Assembly: GCF_000478275.1 (NCBI RefSeq)
Contig: NZ_ASJB01000099.1
Span: forward strand, 204,739-268,738
Length of the DNA: 64,000 nucleotides
Direction: 5' to 3'
From: Amycolatopsis orientalis DSM 40040 = KCTC 9412
GTDB lineage: Bacteria > Actinomycetota > Actinomycetes > Mycobacteriales > Pseudonocardiaceae
In this document: positions 26,334-34,463 of the stretch, piece by piece
How the letters are laid out: every line of letters starts with the position of its first letter
How positions within the stretch are numbered: position 1 is the first letter of the stretch
Translations under genes and position numbers: made by a program
The notes under the pieces: generated by a model
Databases searched by the model: none
What the model saw: only the letters and a program-made list of their open reading frames with translations
Told to the model about the DNA's origin: nothing

Positions 26334-26702
26334 GTGGATTTCGAAGCACTCGCCGCCGAGTTGCGGAACCTTCGAGAGAACGTCACGGGGGTGTCCGACA
26401 CGGTGATAGCCGCGGTGGACGGGATCCCCATCATCGCGGACGCGGCGGCGGACATCGACCCCGCGAAGATCTCCGCGCTCGCCGCCGCCAATCTGGGGAT
26501 CGCCCGCCAGGCGGCCGAGATCACCGGCAAAGGCACGCTCAACCAGACGGTGGTGTTCAGCAGTGAGGGCTACATGGCCGTGTACGCCATCGGCCGCATG
26601 TCCTTGATGGTCATCATGGGAGACAAGAATTTGAACGTCGGGCGCCTTCTCTTCGAATGCCGTCCCGTCATCGAGCGGATCAGCTCGATCTTGAACGCCT
26701 GA
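26334..26702 (+). CDS. Roadblock/LC7 domain protein 1
   Basis: 122 residues from GTG 26334 (AGGAAG ten bases upstream). The sequence LAAELRNLRENVTGVSDTVIAAVDGIPIIADAA, then QTVVFSSEGYMAVYAIGRMSLMVIMGDKNLNVGRLLFECR, is a complete Roadblock/LC7 (MglB-like) domain with no additions. Such proteins dimerise and regulate Ras-like GTPases of the MglA type, or act in the actinobacterial conservons (CvnB). A second Roadblock gene follows 49 bases later. Neither a GTPase nor the CvnA and CvnC partners are seen in the window. Confidence 0.85.
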   Translation: MDFEALAAELRNLRENVTGVSDTVIAAVDGIPIIADAAADIDPAKISALAAANLGIARQAAEITGKGTLNQTVVFSSEGYMAVYAIGRMSLMVIMGDKNLNVGRLLFECRPVIERISSILNA

Positions 26703-26751
26703 ACCGGTCGTTTCGCCCGATCTACACCCGAACCGAAGAAGTGGAGTTTTC

Positions 26752-27123
26752 ATGAACATCGAAAACGCTTTGAAAGAATCCATGTCGATCGCCGGGGCCC
26801 TCGGTGTCGCGCTGGTCGACTACGAGAGCGGGATGTCGCTCGGTACCAGCGGCGGCGGAGACTGGCTCAATCTGGAGGTCGCGGCGGCGGGCAACACCGA
26901 CGTCATCAGATCGAAGCTCCGGGTCATGTCCGCCCTCGCGCTCAACGACAGCATCGAAGACATCCTCATCACGCTGCACCGCCAATATCATCTGATCCGC
27001 CTGCTGGGATCCGTGAACAGCAGGAGCTCGCTGTTCCTCTACCTGGTGCTGGACCGGGAGCAGGCGAACCTCGCGCTGGCCCGGCACTACCTCAAGCGCA
27101 TCGAATCCGATCTGCAGGTCTAG
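26752..27123 (+). CDS. Roadblock/LC7 domain protein 2
   Basis: 123 residues from ATG 26752, preceded by GTGGAG. IENALKESMSIAGALGVALVDYESGMSLGTSG and DNSIEDI-like positions followed by QYHLIRLLGSVNSRSSLFLYLVLDREQANLALARHYL form a second, divergent Roadblock fold. It differs enough from protein 1 to suggest a heterodimer. Its TAG stop is part of the CTAG at which the 160-bp element (27120-27287) is inserted, so the wild-type 3' flank of the gene has been separated from it. Confidence 0.82.
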   Translation: MNIENALKESMSIAGALGVALVDYESGMSLGTSGGGDWLNLEVAAAGNTDVIRSKLRVMSALALNDSIEDILITLHRQYHLIRLLGSVNSRSSLFLYLVLDREQANLALARHYLKRIESDLQV

Positions 27124-27287
27124 GCCGTGTCCTGCAAGTCTTGTTCGCGGTCTTCGCGCCCAGGCGGCCCCTGACGGCACGGGCGGATGCGGCCGAGTAC
27201 GACCCGGTACGAGGCCGATCCGCCCGCACCGCCAGGAACCACCTGGATCACGAAGCCCATCGAACAAACTGACCGGACACCGCCTGG
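27120..27287. mobile_element. MITE-like 160-bp foldback element, copy 1
   Basis: A 160-base non-coding unit (27124-27283) starts with GCCGTGTCCTGCAAGT directly after CTAG (27120-27123). It ends with a decayed inverted copy followed by CTGG (27284-27287), an apparently mutated target duplication. It is about 92% identical by eye to the copy at 42211-42378 and has the same length. The two halves of the unit are complementary over most of their length. It has no transposase, so it would need one in trans, probably an IS5-type enzyme, which prefers CTAR targets. Confidence 0.8.
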
Positions 27288-27359
27288 TCGTCCGGTGAGT
27301 CCGCTCGATGGATCCTCGTGTCGCAGAAGACGTCACATCGTGGCAGAGAGGAGCCGTCG

Positions 27360-28127
27360 ATGACCCCAGGCGGGTCCAGCGGCGAGGCGCTCGTCGTCGG
27401 CTCGGCGTTCCTGACCGACCTCGGATCCCTCTTCCCGGTACGGCTCAAGCTCGTCGGCGAGGAGCTGGAGTTCGTGTTCGTGCTGCCGGACGACCGGACC
27501 GGCGGCCGGGCCTCTCGGTCGGAGACGACCGATCACCCGTTCATCGAGCTGAAGGAGCGGATCCGGCTGCGGTTCGGCGCCGGGACGGTCGGTCCTGTGC
27601 CGCGCTTCTTCGTCGACGCGGGCGGCCGCTGGGCGCGGCTTCGGGTCGAACTCGCCGGAACCGCGGTCCGGGCCGTGATCGTCATGCCGGAGGAAGTGAC
27701 GGCGGAGTCGCTGAACGCGCCGTTTCTCGGGCGATGGCAGGAGCATATTCCCAGCACGGTGAAGCTGGCCGTCGACGAGATCGCCCGGATGCTCTCGCGG
27801 TGCCGCCATCGGGCCGGCGGGACCGAACCGCTGATAGACCTGGAGCTGGGCTACCTACCCGATCCCGGATACCAGGCAAGATTCGCCCGGGCCCACGAAC
27901 CGGTGCGGGCCTTCGTCGCGCCGATCCGGCCGGTGCTCAGGATGCGCTGGATCTCGATGACCTCGGCGCAACGCAGAGTCTTCCTCGACGAGCTGACGAA
28001 CGTCGGCACCATCGGCAGATGGCCCCGCCGCAGACTGACCACCCGGATCATGGGTCTCGAGGTGGAACTGCCGCACTGGGCCGCCCCGAAGGTTCGTGCC
28101 GTCCCGGGACCTCAAGCCCGAGGCTGA
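27360..28127 (+). CDS. Hypothetical protein (255 residues)
   Basis: Read from ATG 27360, which has GAGAGGAG ahead of it. I do not recognise a family. The sequence looks globular and cytoplasmic, with alternating hydrophobic strands at the start (FPVRLKLVGEELEFVFVLPDD), a helix around TVKLAVDEIARMLSRC and an Arg-rich end (RWPRRRLTTRIM). No membrane helix, signal peptide or cysteine cluster. It follows the two Roadblock genes, separated from them by the MITE copy, and ends in a strong terminator, so the three probably formed one transcription unit before insertion. Confidence 0.7.
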   Translation: MTPGGSSGEALVVGSAFLTDLGSLFPVRLKLVGEELEFVFVLPDDRTGGRASRSETTDHPFIELKERIRLRFGAGTVGPVPRFFVDAGGRWARLRVELAGTAVRAVIVMPEEVTAESLNAPFLGRWQEHIPSTVKLAVDEIARMLSRCRHRAGGTEPLIDLELGYLPDPGYQARFARAHEPVRAFVAPIRPVLRMRWISMTSAQRRVFLDELTNVGTIGRWPRRRLTTRIMGLEVELPHWAAPKVRAVPGPQARG

Positions 28128-28161
28128 CGGTGTGGCGAGCGAAGATCGCCACACCGTCAGC
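28123..28161. terminator. Terminator after the 255-residue protein gene
   Basis: Perfect 16-base arms (28123-28138 and 28146-28161, starting GCTGACGGTGTGGCGA) surround a seven-base loop. The stem includes the stop codon of the preceding gene (28125-28127). Confidence 0.85.
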
Positions 28162-28840
28162 GCCACGCCCTTGGGAAGAAGCCCGCGATGCGGGCGAAAT
28201 CACCGTTTGTCCGCCTCGCTCTCCGTGCGGGCCGACCATCTCCGGTGTGCCGAGGAATTCCTCTCTCCGTCGACGCTGTCCGGAGCCTTCGCCACTCCCG
28301 GTCGCACCGCCCTGTCCGTCGCTTCGTTCCCCTCGATGACCGCGATCGAGGGCCGTCCACTGTCACCGGCCTGACGAACGACCAAGACGCGTGCGAAGTG
28401 ATTCGCGATCAACCGGAACGCGGAATCGCCCGAGTCCCCAGAGCCGCACGGACAGGGTATTCGACAGTTCTGGCAATACCGGACACAAGCGGCTCCATAA
28501 CCTTCCGGGTTATCGAGAACAGAAGTGTCCGTGAGGTTTTCTTTTCCGGACACAACTGGATCGCGATTTCCGCATGCGGCCGGAGAACACATGCCGACAC
28601 TGCTCCAGAGCGGCGATAAACAGCGTCCCACCACCGCTGAGCACTGCGTTCAGTACGGGCGACCACTCTCGTCACGCGGTGGACATAAATGGGATCTCCT
28701 CGTCGCGACACGGATCCGACTAGGTTGAAGTGGATCACCGCAAGAAAACGCACGTCCAAATGGATGAAATTGATTCCGGTCGCGATATTCACATGGTTAG
28801 TCTGCGTTCCTCCCGAAGGAACGACCGAGGACCACCCACC
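28162..28840. other. Gap of about 680 bases without a convincing gene
   Basis: Open frames of about 143 residues exist on both strands (28188-28619 plus, 28200-28634 minus). Neither has a recognisable domain, a clear ribosome binding site or the usual strong GC bias at third positions. Base composition is lower in GC than the genes around it. A small inverted repeat, GTGTCCG ... CGGACAC, lies near 28526-28552. The promoter of the MEDS gene must be in the right part. Confidence 0.55.
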
Positions 28841-29956
28841 ATGAGATCACCGTCAACGAGCAAGTTCATGCCCACTTTCCGTACCCCCGCCATGCCGAGC
28901 GGGCCGCTGGACCGACGGGCGGCCCCTGTACCGGCTGGACGAGAGCGGCCGACCGGCGACTGGACGGGCCTGATGAAGTCAGCTTTTCGGCACCAGGGTT
29001 GTATCTACGGCAGCGACGCGGAGTTCCTCGCCATGGCCGTGCAGTTCGCCGAAGAGGGGCTCCTGCGGGGAGAGCAGGTGCTGGTCGCCACGACCGCCCG
29101 CAACCTCGAACTGCTCCATGACGCGCTGGGCGCCGACGCCGACAGGATCGAATACGCCGAGACCGCGCCCTTCCGGCGACGGCCGTCACAATGGGCTGAA
29201 ACGCTCCGCGGCTGGGCACGCCGTCGCCCGGGCGGATCCGAGGGCCGGGGACGGGCCATCGTCGAGCCGGTCTGGGCGGGCCGATCCCGACGGGAAGTGG
29301 CCGCCTGGCAGCGGATGGAGGCACGACTCACCGTGACGCTGGCCGGCACGGGAATCTGGATGATCTGCCCCTACGACACCCGGGTCGTCGAAGCGGGCAT
29401 AGTCGAGGATGCCCGCCGGATCCATCACGAATGCGTGGTAGGGCGCGTAGCCGAGCCATCCGCGCGGTTCATGGCGCCGGAGGATCTCACCGGAGCCCAG
29501 GGAGCACCGCCGTCACCGGACCGGCCCACTGACATGTTCCGGTTCGAAGGCGACTTGGTCGCCGTGCGGCGCTACGTGCTGGAAAGAGCCACCCCGATAC
29601 TGCTCGCCGAGGACGCCGTGGCGATGTTCGACGTCGCCGTCGGCTCGGTGCTCGCCAACCTGCTCAACCACGGGGCCGACCGAGCGGTCGTGTGGGTACG
29701 GCCGGTGGACGGCCGGGTGGTGTGCACGATGCACTGTGACCGGCCGCTCGGCATCCCGCGGCCCGCCGGCTCCGGGTCCCGGAGCCCGAATCGACTGGAC
29801 AACAGCCTGCGGATGGCCGAACAGATCTGCGAATGGCTCAACGTCAGCTCGGACGTCTCCGGCTGCACCATCGAACTGGCCATGCCGGGACTGCGTTCGG
29901 AGAACACCGGCCGTACCGGGAGCGAGGGCTTGAACTTTTCGAGTCTGAGCCACTGA
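28841..29956 (+). CDS. MEDS-domain sensor with HATPase_c-like domain
   Basis: 371 residues from ATG 28841; ATGs at 28868 and 28892 are alternatives. Residues of about 45-215 match the MEDS sensory domain (HQGCIYGSDAEFLAMAVQFAEEGLLRGEQVLVATT). The C-terminal part (about 230-350) is an RsbW/HATPase_c-like fold (AVGSVLANLLNHGADRAVVWV, SLRMAEQICEWLNVSSDVSGCTIELAMP). There is no phosphoacceptor histidine domain. Such proteins act as anti-sigma or signalling switches in actinomycetes. The gene stands alone upstream of hypF; a link to hydrogenase control is possible but unproven. Confidence 0.78.
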   Translation: MRSPSTSKFMPTFRTPAMPSGPLDRRAAPVPAGRERPTGDWTGLMKSAFRHQGCIYGSDAEFLAMAVQFAEEGLLRGEQVLVATTARNLELLHDALGADADRIEYAETAPFRRRPSQWAETLRGWARRRPGGSEGRGRAIVEPVWAGRSRREVAAWQRMEARLTVTLAGTGIWMICPYDTRVVEAGIVEDARRIHHECVVGRVAEPSARFMAPEDLTGAQGAPPSPDRPTDMFRFEGDLVAVRRYVLERATPILLAEDAVAMFDVAVGSVLANLLNHGADRAVVWVRPVDGRVVCTMHCDRPLGIPRPAGSGSRSPNRLDNSLRMAEQICEWLNVSSDVSGCTIELAMPGLRSENTGRTGSEGLNFSSLSH

Positions 29957-30083
29957 TGTCCGGTTCGGTGGACAGTTCTGTCCGGTTTCCCCGGCCCGGG
30001 AGGACAGTCCGTTCACGCGGCCGTCGAGGCACCCGGGTGACGACAGCTGCGGCTCATCCGCCCCGGGGGGAACACTGATCGGC

Positions 30084-32378
30084 GTGGAGACGCGAACACG
30101 ACGTGCCGTGCGGATCAAAGGGATCGTTCAAGGGGTCGGATTCCGGCCCTTCGTCTACGGTCTCGCCACGCGACTCGGCCTGGCCGGTCACGTCGGCAAC
30201 GACGTCGAAGGCGTGTTCGTCGAGGTGGAGGGGCCGGTCGCGGATGTAGAGGCATTCCTGGTCGCCGTGCGCCGTGAAGCGCCTCCGCTCGCCGAGGTCG
30301 AGCGAGTGATCACGGCCGAGACGGAGCCGAACGGCATCCCCGGATTCAGCATCGTGCCCAGCGATCCCCGCGGTGGCAAGCGGACGCTCGTCTCCGCGGA
30401 CAGCGCCGTCTGCGGAGACTGCCTCCGTGAGCTGGGCGATCCGGCGGACCGCCGTTTCGGCTATCCCTTCATCAACTGCACCAACTGCGGCCCGCGTTTC
30501 ACGATCGTGCGAGACGTGCCCTACGACCGGTCCCTGACCACGATGGCGGGTTTTCCCCTGTGCGTGGCGTGCGCCGCGGAGTACCACGACCCGGCGGACC
30601 GGCGCTTCCACGCCCAGCCGACCTGTTGCCCGGACTGTGGCCCGCGAATGCGGCTGCTGGACACGACCGGGCGCGAGTTGTCCGGAGACCCGATCGCCGA
30701 GACGGCCGCGCTGCTGCGAGAGGGCCGGGTGCCGGCGATCAAAGGGATCGGCGGCTATCACCTTGCCGTCCTCGCATCGGATGAGCAGGCGGCGGCCGTC
30801 CTGCGGCGACGCAAACATCGCGAGGACAAGCCTTTCGCCGTGATGGTCTCCGATGTGGACGCTGCTGCCGAGCTGTGCGAACTGGACGCCACAGGACGTG
30901 AAGCGCTGCTGAGCAGACGTCGCCCGATCGTGCTGCTCCCCCGGCTCACGGACGCGCCGGTCGCGGCGGCGGTCGCCCCGGGAGCCCGGCAGCTCGGTCT
31001 GATGCTGCCCTATACCCCGTTGCACCATCTGCTGCTCGCGGCGGTCGCCGCGCCGATCGTGCTCACCAGCGGCAACGTCTCGGACGAACCGATCGCCTAC
31101 ACCGACACCGACGCTTTCGAACGACTCGGCGGGATCGCCGACGCGTTCCTGACCCATGACCGGCCGATCCATATCCGCACCGACGATTCGGTGGTGCGGC
31201 CATGGCGGGGGCGTGAATCGGTGCTGCGCCGGTCCCGCGGGTTCGTCCCGGAACCCGTGACGTTGCCCTGGACCGCGCCGCGTCCCCTGCTCGCCTGTGG
31301 CGCGGAACTGAAGAACACATTCTGCCTCGCCAAAGACCGGCACGCCTTCATCTCCCACCATATCGGCGACCTGGAGAACTTCGAGACACTGCGGTCGTTC
31401 ACCGACGGGATAGTCCACTTCGGACGATTGTTCGGCGTCGAGCCGGCTCTGGTCGCGCACGACCTGCACCCGGAATACCTGTCCACCAAGCACGCGTCGG
31501 AGCTGGCGGGGCGGGCAGGCGTCGAACTGGTCGGGGTACAGCATCACCACGCGCACATCGCGTCTTGCCTCGCCGACAACGGCGAAGCGGGGCCGGTTCT
31601 CGGCGTCGCCTTCGACGGCACCGGGTTCGGAGAGGACGGGACCATCTGGGGTGGGGAGTTCCTGCTAGCGGACCTGACGACGTACGAGCGGGTCGGCCAT
31701 CTGGCACCGCTCCCCATGCCCGGAGGCGCGGCCGCGATCAGGCAGCCATGGCGGATGGCCGCCGCGTATCTCGACAAGGCTTTCGACGGTTCTCCGCCGG
31801 AAGAACTCCTCGTCTTGAGCCGTAACGCGTCCACGTGGGCCACCGTGGCCCAGCTCGCCAGACGCGGGGTGGCCTCACCACTCACTTCCAGCGCGGGGAG
31901 GCTGTTCGACGCGGTATCGGCCATGCTCGTTCCGCGCGACGCCATCCACTACGAAGGACAGGCCGCGATCGAGCTGGAACGACTGGCGGATCCCGCCGAA
32001 CGAGGCGCCTACCCGGTGACCGTGTCCGGTACCGGACCGTTGGTGGTCGCCGGGACGGACCTGGTGCGCGCGGTCGCCGAGGAGGTGGTCAGGGGCGTCG
32101 CCCCGCCGGTCGTCGCCGCGCGGTTCCACAACGGGTTGGCCAGGGTGATCACGCGCTGCTGCGTCTCGCTGCGCGAAGCGACAGGGGTGGGCACGGTGGC
32201 CGTCTCCGGCGGCGTCTTCCAGAACCTGCTGCTTCTCGACCGGACGGTGGACCTGTTGCACCAGAACGGTTTCCGTGTACTCACCCACGCGGGCGTGCCG
32301 GCGAACGACGGCGGCATCAGCCTCGGCCAGGCAGCTGTCGCCGCCGCCAGGGATCGCGCGGGAGTCACATCCTCCTGA
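30084..32378 (+). CDS. hypF: Carbamoyltransferase HypF
   Basis: 764 residues from GTG 30084. In order: acylphosphatase domain with GIVQGVGFRPFVYGLA (about residues 10-95), two zinc fingers (CGDCLRELGD..INCTNCGPRF and CVACAAEYHD..CCPDCGPRM), a YrdC-like domain (VPAIKGIGGYHLAV) and a Kae1-like C-terminal domain with the metal-binding VGVQHHHAHIASCL. HypF makes thiocarbamate on HypE from carbamoyl phosphate and ATP, the source of the cyanide ligands. It lies apart from the other hyp genes and is convergent to the hydrogenase structural operon, whose last small gene overlaps its 3' end by 14 bases. Confidence 0.95.
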   Translation: METRTRRAVRIKGIVQGVGFRPFVYGLATRLGLAGHVGNDVEGVFVEVEGPVADVEAFLVAVRREAPPLAEVERVITAETEPNGIPGFSIVPSDPRGGKRTLVSADSAVCGDCLRELGDPADRRFGYPFINCTNCGPRFTIVRDVPYDRSLTTMAGFPLCVACAAEYHDPADRRFHAQPTCCPDCGPRMRLLDTTGRELSGDPIAETAALLREGRVPAIKGIGGYHLAVLASDEQAAAVLRRRKHREDKPFAVMVSDVDAAAELCELDATGREALLSRRRPIVLLPRLTDAPVAAAVAPGARQLGLMLPYTPLHHLLLAAVAAPIVLTSGNVSDEPIAYTDTDAFERLGGIADAFLTHDRPIHIRTDDSVVRPWRGRESVLRRSRGFVPEPVTLPWTAPRPLLACGAELKNTFCLAKDRHAFISHHIGDLENFETLRSFTDGIVHFGRLFGVEPALVAHDLHPEYLSTKHASELAGRAGVELVGVQHHHAHIASCLADNGEAGPVLGVAFDGTGFGEDGTIWGGEFLLADLTTYERVGHLAPLPMPGGAAAIRQPWRMAAAYLDKAFDGSPPEELLVLSRNASTWATVAQLARRGVASPLTSSAGRLFDAVSAMLVPRDAIHYEGQAAIELERLADPAERGAYPVTVSGTGPLVVAGTDLVRAVAEEVVRGVAPPVVAARFHNGLARVITRCCVSLREATGVGTVAVSGGVFQNLLLLDRTVDLLHQNGFRVLTHAGVPANDGGISLGQAAVAAARDRAGVTSS

Positions 32379-32484
32379 TCGTCAGGTACCGCCGGATGTC
32401 CGGCAGGAAGAGCACCAGGAGGATCAGGCCCGCGACGCCCGCCACCGCCAGTATCGCCACGAAGATGTAGCCGAGCACAGTCAT
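32365..32484 (-). CDS. DUF6893-like small membrane protein of the hydrogenase operon
   Basis: 39 residues from ATG 32484 to TGA 32365, overlapping the end of hypF on the other strand. One hydrophobic helix (GYIFVAILAVAGVAGLILLV) is followed by LPDIRRYLTIRRM, the shape of the DUF6893 small proteins that end actinobacterial hydrogenase operons. It is the last gene of the minus-strand hhySL unit. A single-helix protein could anchor the otherwise soluble hydrogenase to the membrane or to an electron acceptor; that role is inference. Confidence 0.78.
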   Translation of the reverse strand: MTVLGYIFVAILAVAGVAGLILLVLFLPDIRRYLTIRRM

Positions 32485-32553
32485 GTCCGCCGCCCTTTCT
32501 TTGCCTCCAGGCAGTCCGGTGAGCGTTCTCATGTCCCTCCCGCGATCATTCGG

Positions 32554-33198
32554 CTACCTCTCGGTACCGGGTGCCGCGTTCTCCAGCAGTGCGGCCACCG
32601 TGGCGTTCCAGGTGGGCAGCGCGTGCCGCGATTTGTAGCGCTGCAGCGCGGAAAGTGTCTCCCTGTCGACACACACCCAGGCGCTGCCGGGAAAATGCAG
32701 GTCGACGGTCTCCCGCCACACCTTCACCGGCAGTCCGTAGGACGCCTCCTTGCTCCATGGCACCTGCCGCACCGACAGCCGGCCGTCTTGGGTACTGAAG
32801 ATGGTGCCACTGAACAACAACAGCAGGGGGATCACGCCGTCGGTGACCGAGGTGAAGTACTTGGTCGACGCGATCTCCAGGTCGTAGGTGACCGGCACCG
32901 GCAGATCGATGGTCGTGTTCCCGGTGAATCCCGGCACCATGGCGGACACCGTGATGAACTGCATCGGCTTGACGGTGTCCGCCCACCGGCCGGTGTCGCC
33001 GAACAGGTCGTGCAGCTGCTCGGCCTCCTCCGCCGAATAGCGCCGCCGGTGCGGTTCGATCCGGATCTGGCAGCGCAGTGCGATCGCTTCCACCCGCTCG
33101 CCGCCGGTCTCGGTGATCCGCAGCCGCAGGGTCAAGCTCGGCACGACGCCGTAGCGCTCAGGCTCGGCGCCGACACAGTCGAAGTCCAGCTCAGTCAC
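32554..33198 (-). CDS. DUF6084 hydrogenase-operon protein
   Basis: 214 residues. Mostly beta-strand predicted, with SLTLRLRITETGGERVEAIALRCQIRIEP at the start, FTGNTTIDLPVPVTYDLEIASTKYFTSV in the middle and HFPGSAWVCVDRETLSALQRYKSR near the end. It corresponds to DUF6084, known from actinobacterial group 1h hydrogenase clusters without assigned function. It is separated by three bases from the DUF5947 gene and is certainly co-transcribed. Confidence 0.82.
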   Translation of the reverse strand: MTELDFDCVGAEPERYGVVPSLTLRLRITETGGERVEAIALRCQIRIEPHRRRYSAEEAEQLHDLFGDTGRWADTVKPMQFITVSAMVPGFTGNTTIDLPVPVTYDLEIASTKYFTSVTDGVIPLLLLFSGTIFSTQDGRLSVRQVPWSKEASYGLPVKVWRETVDLHFPGSAWVCVDRETLSALQRYKSRHALPTWNATVAALLENAAPGTER

Positions 33199-33201
33199 GT
33201 C

Positions 33202-33849
33202 TCACTCCTGTTCGCCGAACGGCCGGGTCGCGGACCGGACATCGGCGAAGAACTCCTCGATGTGGTCGCGTGCCTCCTGGCCTCCGTCGAATCCCTTCCA
33301 ATACCTCCGCACCGTGCCGACCAGCCGATAGCAGACGTCGATCGGGACGAGGTACGCCTCGACCCGATCGTCCGTGGTGTGGATCAGGATGGCCTCGACC
33401 TCGGGTTCGGCCGCGGCCAGCAAGGGATGGGTCACCGCCAGATCGGCAAGGGCGTCCAGGTTCAGCAGGCATTCGGTGGCACCCGCCGGACTGGGGTAGA
33501 ACGCCGCCGTGCCCCCGCCACCACGCAACAGGAAGGCCGCTCCCACCGGGATGCCGAGGCCGTCCCACTCGGCTTTGACCAGCGGGTGCTCGTCGTCGCG
33601 CAGATAGCGGTCCGGCACCGCCCGGTACCTGCCACCGCCCGCCTCCGGACTGGTGAACAGCAGGAAACAAGCACGGCAGGTGCACAGTATCGAGCGATGC
33701 TCGGTGTCGACGACGTGGCCGTGCCAATGCCCGGTCGGCTTGACGCACAACTCGCACTTCTCCTCGGCCGGATGCGACGACGGCCGTGGAGGCGCCGGTG
33801 CGGGTTCGGCGGGGCCGACGAAGCGCCGCAGACCGGCTCGTCGGATCAC
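33202..33849 (-). CDS. DUF5947 hydrogenase-operon protein
   Basis: 215 residues from GTG 33849, which overlaps the stop of the NifU-like gene (GTGA). Two CxxC pairs are visible, CELCVKPTGHWHGH and CTCRACFLLF, suggesting a metal site or a mononuclear iron centre. The remainder is a mixed fold with FLLRGGGGTAAFYPSPAGATECLL. It matches DUF5947, associated with group 1h hydrogenases. An electron-transfer or assembly role is possible. Confidence 0.82.
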   Translation of the reverse strand: MIRRAGLRRFVGPAEPAPAPPRPSSHPAEEKCELCVKPTGHWHGHVVDTEHRSILCTCRACFLLFTSPEAGGGRYRAVPDRYLRDDEHPLVKAEWDGLGIPVGAAFLLRGGGGTAAFYPSPAGATECLLNLDALADLAVTHPLLAAAEPEVEAILIHTTDDRVEAYLVPIDVCYRLVGTVRRYWKGFDGGQEARDHIEEFFADVRSATRPFGEQE

Positions 33850-34463
33850 GACGGCACCGCCTTCGGCACCTCGGGCGAGGCGCTCCAGCCATGTCCCGCG
33901 CCACCAGCGGACGGCTCGGGAGCATGCCAGCCGTCGGGCGGTCCCATACCGACCTGGAACACCGGGAGGGTCTCCGGCTCCCGGGCACTGACACCGTCGA
34001 CCTCGACTCCGGCGATCTCGGGTGCGGCCCGCTCGATCGCGCCTTCGATGGTCATCTTGACCGTCATGGCCGAAGACGGGCACCCCTCACAGTTGCCTTC
34101 GAGACGCAGCCGGGCGATCCCGTCGCCGTCGACTCCGAGGTATTCGACCCCGCCCGCGTGTGAACCGAGATACGGCCGGACCTGGTCCAGCGCCTGCTGG
34201 ATCCTGGTGTCGACGTCGACCGGATGCAGGTCGTGCAAGAGCAGCAGGCTGCCGACCAGGTCGTCGTCGGCCAACCGGAGCAGGACGGCCCGATCGTGCT
34301 CGGCCAGCAGGACGGCGACTCGCTCGAGTCCTTCGCCGTACATGCCGACCACCAGCCGGATCAGCTCCTCCGTGACCTGTTTGCCGCGGCCGTCCGGCAG
34401 CTCGCGAAGCAGGTTTTCCATCCGCTCGCCGATCATGTCGGCCGTCCTCGACATCCGGGCCAT
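33846..34463 (-). CDS. NifU C-terminal-like Fe-S scaffold protein
   Basis: 205 residues from ATG 34463, whose A-T-G-A overlaps the hhyL stop. The domain around residues 85-155 is NifU-C type, with LRLEGNCEGCPSSAMTVKMT giving the CxxC pair Cys125/Cys128 that binds or delivers Fe-S clusters. The N-terminal 80 residues are helical. It probably supplies clusters to HhyS or acts as electron partner; a dedicated NifU-like protein here is a recognised feature of these operons. Confidence 0.85.
   Translation of the reverse strand: MARMSRTADMIGERMENLLRELPDGRGKQVTEELIRLVVGMYGEGLERVAVLLAEHDRAVLLRLADDDLVGSLLLLHDLHPVDVDTRIQQALDQVRPYLGSHAGGVEYLGVDGDGIARLRLEGNCEGCPSSAMTVKMTIEGAIERAAPEIAGVEVDGVSAREPETLPVFQVGMGPPDGWHAPEPSAGGAGHGWSASPEVPKAVPS

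Noticed and set aside
28188..28634. Overlapping open frames on both strands in the gap before the MEDS gene
   Set aside because: No domain, weak codon bias, no ribosome binding site; treated as intergenic.
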